A stretch of 64,000 bases of DNA, from contig JACTVC010000023.1 of NCBI GenBank assembly GCA_018417955.1, forward strand, positions 310,001 to 374,000, given 5' to 3'. Numbering within the stretch: the stretch's first letter is position 1; the number at the start of each line of letters is the position of its first letter. Source of the DNA: Laccaria trichodermophora. Lineage: Eukaryota; Basidiomycota; Agaricomycetes; Agaricales; Hydnangiaceae. The position numbers and the translations under genes are program-made. Below are positions 59,458 to 64,000 of the stretch, one piece after another. Below the pieces are notes generated by a model. It did not search any database. It was not told the DNA's origin and saw only the letters and a list, made by a program, of their open reading frames with translations.

Positions 59458-60017
59458 TGTTACAAATCTTTTTCTCATATCTACAGACATGCGCAGACAC
59501 TTACATAATCCTAAGACATATCTAGACTATACTGGACAGACTCTAGATATGCATCCCAGTCAGATTTCTTTCTTATGATTCATAGATATGTAGAATGACT
59601 CATATTGACTCAGTATGACTCGTATGACTCTACACAAGTCATAACGACTCATACTTCTGACTCATATTGACTCGTACCCCTAGTATATAAGTAGGGTACT
59701 TCTGTTTGTATTTGGTAGCTCGAACCTAGGCAATCAAAGCTTAGTTCATCCCTCAGACAGATGCTCAGAAGTAAGATCACCCTCAAACTCTATAGTCTTT
59801 CAACTTAGAGCCTCTATTGAAACCTCAAACGAAACAACTAAGTCTTCAATGTTGAAGACTTAATCACTTAGGCCTAGTCAGTGTAAGACTATAAATGATC
59901 ACTGAATCTCTATCAGACCTGCATGGCATAGAGTATTGCAGAACCCTGTAGTGTTGTTATTAAGGGCATAACGAACTGACAGCACAAGACTATGTTGTCT
60001 CAGAAGGGAATGCCACA
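59458..60017 (+). repeat. 3' LTR
   Basis: 560 bp. Begins TGTTACAAATCTTTTTCTCA like the 5' LTR and is preceded by a G-rich polypurine-like stretch (AAATGGGGGGTAA). TATA at about 59684-59691. It lacks the extra tandem segment of about 42 bp in the 5' LTR. After the matching part (…GAAGGGAATGCCACA) host sequence ATGAC follows. Confidence 0.85.
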
Positions 60018-60672
60018 ATGACGTAGACCATGTATGGCCTGTCAATGCGCTCACCTTCTACCAAACATACTTTCCACCGCCTTTCTTTTCAATCTTCTGC
60101 TCATCTCATTGAATGGTCTCACAGGTGTAACACCTTTGCCTCCGCAGGCACTGACGGGACTAGTATCTATCTGGAACCATAAAGTCAAAAAAACGCGTTC
60201 GCCGATACCCTTAATTTCCACACCCCGTCTTGGGTGGTGCCTACACGCTTTTCGGACGGAGGTGAGAAATTACGTTCACCTGTCTGATTTTGGGATGACA
60301 TCGATGTAGAGATTTCAAAGACGCGAGTACTATTCTTGGTGATTTTGACTCCTCTTTGGAGGCGTCCCTCCAGGGATAATTGGCAATGACTGGGTTGTGC
60401 ATGGATGAGCGCGGCTCGAATCATGTATGTTAATTCGTTCAGTAACATTTCACTTGCAGGAATGAGTCTCCGCACCAATACTCCGTCGTATTTTCGAAAA
60501 GTGGTATCGTAACAATACTTACATCGTGTCGAGTTGGAGCCTTGGGAGGCCATTACCCCATGCTTTGCTGCGCAATAAAACTTGCGGTCTGCTTATCAAT
60601 AAGCGTCAATTTGGAGAGCAAAGCATAGATTGAAGCGTAATCATCGCAAGTTACAGCAAATTGTTCAGACAT
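60018..60672. other. Flank between retrotransposon and M43 gene
   Basis: A minus-strand frame at 60185-60553 starts MASQGSNSTR, followed at once by a perfect donor GTAAGTATTG. It could be the 5' exon of a truncated gene, but I recognise no domain. Nothing else is supported. Confidence 0.35.
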
Positions 60673-62077
60673 TTAAGATTCAGGATCCCCCTCATACTCC
60701 GCATCTTCGCTCACTGGTGTCGGCGCTGATGGTGTTGACATGACGGATCCGGTGCTATATTTTCTTGCAGCTGCCGGAGTTGCTTTCGACGCTGCAGGGG
60801 TGTAAGTTACCTCGATAACAGGCTTCTTGGTCACTGCCTTGGATCCTGATATCGGAGGACTGACAACAGGGGAGACTGTGCCCTTTGCTGGTGATGACCC
60901 TTTGGTTGGCGTTGCGCTGGGGGTGGAGGATGAGGCCGACGACGCTATGGTTGCAGCATTCCGCGGGGATCTGAAGGCTCGTATGGCCTCGTGCAACCTG
61001 ACCACTTGACCCTTCGTGAACTCTCTCATACACGAATCGAATGAGTAGTCCATATAGTTGTCTGTCAAGACCGTAAGAAGGATTTCACCAGACAAGGAAT
61101 TGAACACGACGTACGGATAGGATCCGGTGGACCTCCCGGGCAAGTATTCCTGCCAACAGGGCACCCTTCCGCACCTGAAGCTTCCGGGGCCGTGTCCGCG
61201 ACGTTATCCCCAACCCCATCACACCCGTCCCCTTCGAACGTGTGGCAAAGCCCGAACCAATGTCCGACCTCGTGCACCGTCGTTCGGCCGAGGTTGTAGT
61301 TCTTGCGCTCACTGCCGCCAGGTAAGGTGGAGTACCGGACAATGACACCATCACTTATTGCGTCTTTGAAGTACTTGGAGGGCATGGAGCCGTATCCCAG
61401 TGAGGGGTTGGTCCTGTTGAATCCGGCGGTGTAGATGTTGAGAGTGGTAGCATCGCCTTGCCGATACGCCCGTTTGAGCTCTTGTTCTTGAGGTCTTGCG
61501 CCAGCAGTGTGAGCAATTGCAGGAGGTAGGTCATAAGGCAAGGCTACTCACGAGCCAGGGTAAACGTTCTCAAACCAATCTGCGTTCAAGATACGGGAAG
61601 TGTTCTTGTAATTGAACAAGATTCCTGTGGTATTGAAGTCGGTATTTAATCTCTCCATCTGGGCCTTGATTTGATAGTTTCTGGATGCACGGTCAGTACT
61701 GAGCTGTCTTGGAAAGACCAAATCAACTCACGGAATCCAACCGCCCTCATATGTCTCGTTCGCTGAGATGATATGGAAGTACACATCAAATTTGACAGGC
61801 ATGAATTTTGCGGTGGCTTTCAAATCTTTGACATCGCGTTTAAACAATCTCACACTGTCCAATGCCTACTCCATGTACGCTCGCTCCTCCATCGTTACTA
61901 CCGTCGCACATCCACGTCTAATAACGTAGGATGAACAACATCGTGGGGGATAAAAAGCGGGCCCCACTTACCCTTCGATGATATCTGCAGATCGACTGCG
62001 GAGTGGTAACCTTGTGGTAACCCGACCACAAATGCTACCCAGAGCACGAGAACGAGGCAAATGCGTAAAGTGAACAT
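60673..62077 (-). CDS. Secreted M43 (pappalysin/cytophagalysin-type) metalloprotease, one stop codon
   Basis: Zinc endopeptidase predicted to be secreted. The start at 62077 gives the signal peptide MFTLRICLVLVLWVAFVVG. Then YFHIISANETYEGGWIP, QMERLNTDFNTTGILF and TLNIYTAGFN lead into the catalytic helix HEVGHWFGLCHTFEG, which carries the metzincin HExxHxxGxxH ligands. VGDNVADTAPEASGAEGCP follows. Across an intron at about 61061-61125 comes DPIHNYMDYSFDSCM with the Met-turn. The C-terminus is a Ser/Thr/Pro/Ala-rich tail of about 90 residues ending YEGDPES. An in-frame TAG at 61866-61868 sits where Gln is expected (AYME-Q-ALDS), so this copy may be silenced. Its paralogue remnant is at 26.85-27.59 kb. 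Confidence 0.82.
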
Positions 62078-62339
62078 TATTGAGAGGGGTCCAGCCCACT
62101 CTTGAGGTGATTGATGTTGTGGAAGAGAAAGAAGGGGCCTCGAGGACGCTTCGAAGCTTATCCCGAGAGGCTGTACTTACTGTGTGTGTGCAACATGATG
62201 GTGCGTCAACAAGAGAAATCTTGCTTTATTCAAGGAGGTCAACGACCGCGAAAAGTCGACCTGAAGCTTCAAAATTTATGAAAATGAAGGTAAGAAAGTA
62301 ACCAGGAGGTCAAAACTATCAGCCGAAATGGTTATCCGT

Positions 62340-62690
62340 TCATCAATGTAACAAGAGAAGGCATACTCTTACACGTCCACGCTGGTCAAGGTAAAACGTA
62401 CAATCCCTACCCAAAAAAAGGTGCTCTCATATATTCAAATTCGGAAAAAGGGCGTGCAACTTCGAAGCTACAAGAATGGATTCAAAACAAGCCATACATA
62501 GTCTACAGCGTATGTGACAAGAGAAGGCGTACTCTTACACGTCCACACAGGGAAGGTGAAACGTACACTTCCCAACCCAAGAAGGCGCTCTCGTACACTC
62601 CTCCACTCGGGCGTCCTCTTACACGTCCACGGCCCTGAAACGTACACTCCGCACCCAAGAAGACACACTCCTCCCCCAAAATAAACCGAC
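62340..62690. repeat. Tandem repeats between M43 and DUF2235 copy 2
   Basis: Two to three diverged copies of GAAGGCGTACTCTTACACGT with following CCAC...AAACGTACA...CCCAAGAAGGCGCTCTC. The same repeat lies beside the DUF2235 remnant at 26.06-26.17 kb. No gene is seen in 62078-62693. Confidence 0.7.
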
Positions 62691-62693
62691 CAC

Positions 62694-64000
62694 TCAATCA
62701 ACCCAAGTAACCCTCCCCAAATCCAAATTCGCCTTCGGAACATACCCCCCCTATGCATCCATCCTCATCTTCACACTCCTATGAACCCTAACCCCCGTCT
62801 TCCCCTGCCCCGGAATAACCCGTCCCCTACCCCAATTCCACGCAAACCACGTAACCCAAACATCGTCGCTCCGCTGCCTCCTCTGCCTCAACGGAATATC
62901 CACCACCACCGACTCAAAGAAAGTTGTTCATATATAGGCCCCAGGGCATCGTGGAGGTCGAGTTCTTCCTCTGATTCGGTGGGAAAGGATTCAGCGACGT
63001 CGTATATGGGTTCTTGGGGCACTTTGGGGATGGGGAGCAGGGAGAGCGTTGGGGGGACGGGGAGTGCGGGCGGGCGGGGGAGGACGAGGGGGTAGAGTGT
63101 GGATGGGGAGAGGCCGATGAGTTTTAGGCCGTCGGCGTGGTACATCATTCCTGTTTCACGTTTGAAGGTTTCGTGGATCATCCACCGGAGGGGGATGCGT
63201 GCTAGGACAGGTTTGGCGCCGTTTGCGACTGATGATGGTGGTGAATGTTAATAAAGGACGAGAGCCAGGAGGTGGGTCAGTTACATAGCAGAACCGCCAC
63301 CCACGTCTGCCAGGAAGGCATTATTATCAGAAACGAGCATCAGAAGCAAGAAAGGATACGAACCACAATGACATCCAGCAAACCAAACCTATGGTACACA
63401 CAACGCATCTAAGCACTGATGCAAAGAAGAAACCACCAAACATACCTCATCAATATCCGTCGCCTTCAACCTCTCGACACCATACTGCCTCTCAAGCGCA
63501 TGCAACCTACTCTTACTGGGATGCGGCCCAGCCTTCTGCTTAATCAACTCAACATGCTGATGCGTCACACTAGGGGTCTTTTCATCGTCATTAGGCCAAT
63601 TCCATAAATTCGCTTTGAACTTTGCGCGGCGCTCGTCTAGGGAGACGGCGTGTCGGAATGTACGGGCGATAGTGTTGGAGGTTGTGAATGGCAGCCGGCG
63701 CGGGATTAGGCCTACTGAGTTGACTGTGTCCCTGCGAATAGAAAGAGGGTGAGAAAGATGAAAGTAGGAGGGGGGAAAGGACATACCAAACCCCAACAAA
63801 TTCAATATCAACATCGATCGAAAAGGCCCTCTTAAGGCCCTCTTGAACGCGTTTGACTGCTTCCAACCCAACTCGTCAGGGCGCGTGTACATCTTGTACG
63901 CGAATGGGACTTGTTGGTGGTTGCATGCTGGCAGGAGCCCTATTTTGTGGATCATTCCGGCGGGGCTAAGTATGGTATGAAGTGGGTTAGTTATTGATGG
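62694..64000 (-). CDS. DUF2235 alpha/beta-hydrolase, copy 2 (5' end outside window, C-terminus frameshifted)
   Basis: Paralogue of the gene at 22.1-24.5 kb. From the window edge it reads AGMIHKIGLLPACNHQQVPF, then FSIDVDIEFVGVW across an intron, LPFTTSNTIARTFRHAVSLD, HALERQYGVERLKATDIDEV and, across an intron near 63300, the late DVGGG block. RWMIHETFKRETGMMYHADG and a Pro/Leu-rich stretch follow. Beyond SLSRWWW (about 62905) the frame needs a shift to reach RQRRQRSDDVWVTWFAWNWG. An in-frame TAG lies near 62750 before the end LGRVTWVD* at 62694. The nucleophile elbow lies outside the window, so integrity cannot be judged. Confidence 0.75.

Larger units (their letters stand above)
41209..60017 (+). 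mobile_element. Ty3/Gypsy chromovirus-type LTR retrotransposon with three nested DNA transposons
   Basis: Related LTRs at 41209-41825 and 59458-60017 start TGTTACAAATC and end CA. The flanks ATGAG (5') and ATGAC (3') are a near-match 5-bp target duplication. Between them lie gag with a CCHC knuckle, protease, RT with YIDD, RNase H, integrase and a chromodomain, in that order, then a third ORF and a G-rich tract (polypurine-like) before the 3' LTR. Removing the nested insertions (42401-43049, 46421-48268, 50954-59165) leaves about 8.1 kb. Many in-frame stops and at least one frameshift show that it is dead. Confidence 0.88.

Overview
The window reads as nuclear DNA of a basidiomycete fungus, most likely a mushroom-forming Agaricomycete. 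Genes are cut by many 48-71 nt introns with GTRNGT donors and CTRAY branch motifs. The gene set fits: an NR-PKS of SAT-KS-AT-PT-ACP-ACP-TE order, a C2H2 plus Zn2Cys6 regulator, a cAMP/Git3-like GPCR, a Plavaka-type transposase and a chromodomain Ty3/Gypsy element. No database search was possible; family names rest on motifs I could read. Exon coordinates were derived by hand from splice signals and reading phase.

Left third (1-24.5 kb), ordinary host genes: an ACR3-type arsenite exporter cut by the window edge (-), a kinesin-7/Kip2-like motor (-), a seven-TM receptor with a one-base frameshift (+), a five-exon GFA-family protein (-), a fungal transcription factor (-), an intron-containing tRNA-Gly(UCC), a 2092-residue nonreducing polyketide synthase in nine exons (+), and a DUF2235 alpha/beta-hydrolase (-).

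Middle (25-60 kb), a transposon island. It holds a 364-bp MITE, a decayed M43-protease/DUF2235 remnant, a Plavaka-type transposase with a second ORF, tRNA-derived SINE-like units, and a decayed GTPase gene. Inside the GTPase lies the most striking object here: a tandem array of about 18-20 three-nucleotide micro-exons, each between fully formed 48-71 nt introns (38.78-40.04 kb). Downstream is an 18.8-kb Ty3/Gypsy chromovirus with both LTRs. It was invaded by a TA-flanked MITE (in gag), a 1.85-kb hAT-like element (in pol, 8-bp TSD) and an 8.2-kb hAT transposon (in a third ORF, 8-bp TSD). That hAT carries a hAT transposase and, divergently, a captured Spt5-like KOW-domain gene, with another palindromic MITE between them.

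Right end (60-64 kb): a secreted M43 (pappalysin-type) metalloprotease and a second DUF2235 gene running off the window. Together with the remnant at 26-27.6 kb, they look like parts of one tandem M43/DUF2235 array split by the island.

CpG content is a mosaic. Older insertions and the 3' part of the GTPase gene have almost no CpG and show CGA-to-TGA stops; the later nested hAT insertions keep CpG. This suggests 5mC-deamination or RIP-like decay and gives a relative order of insertion.
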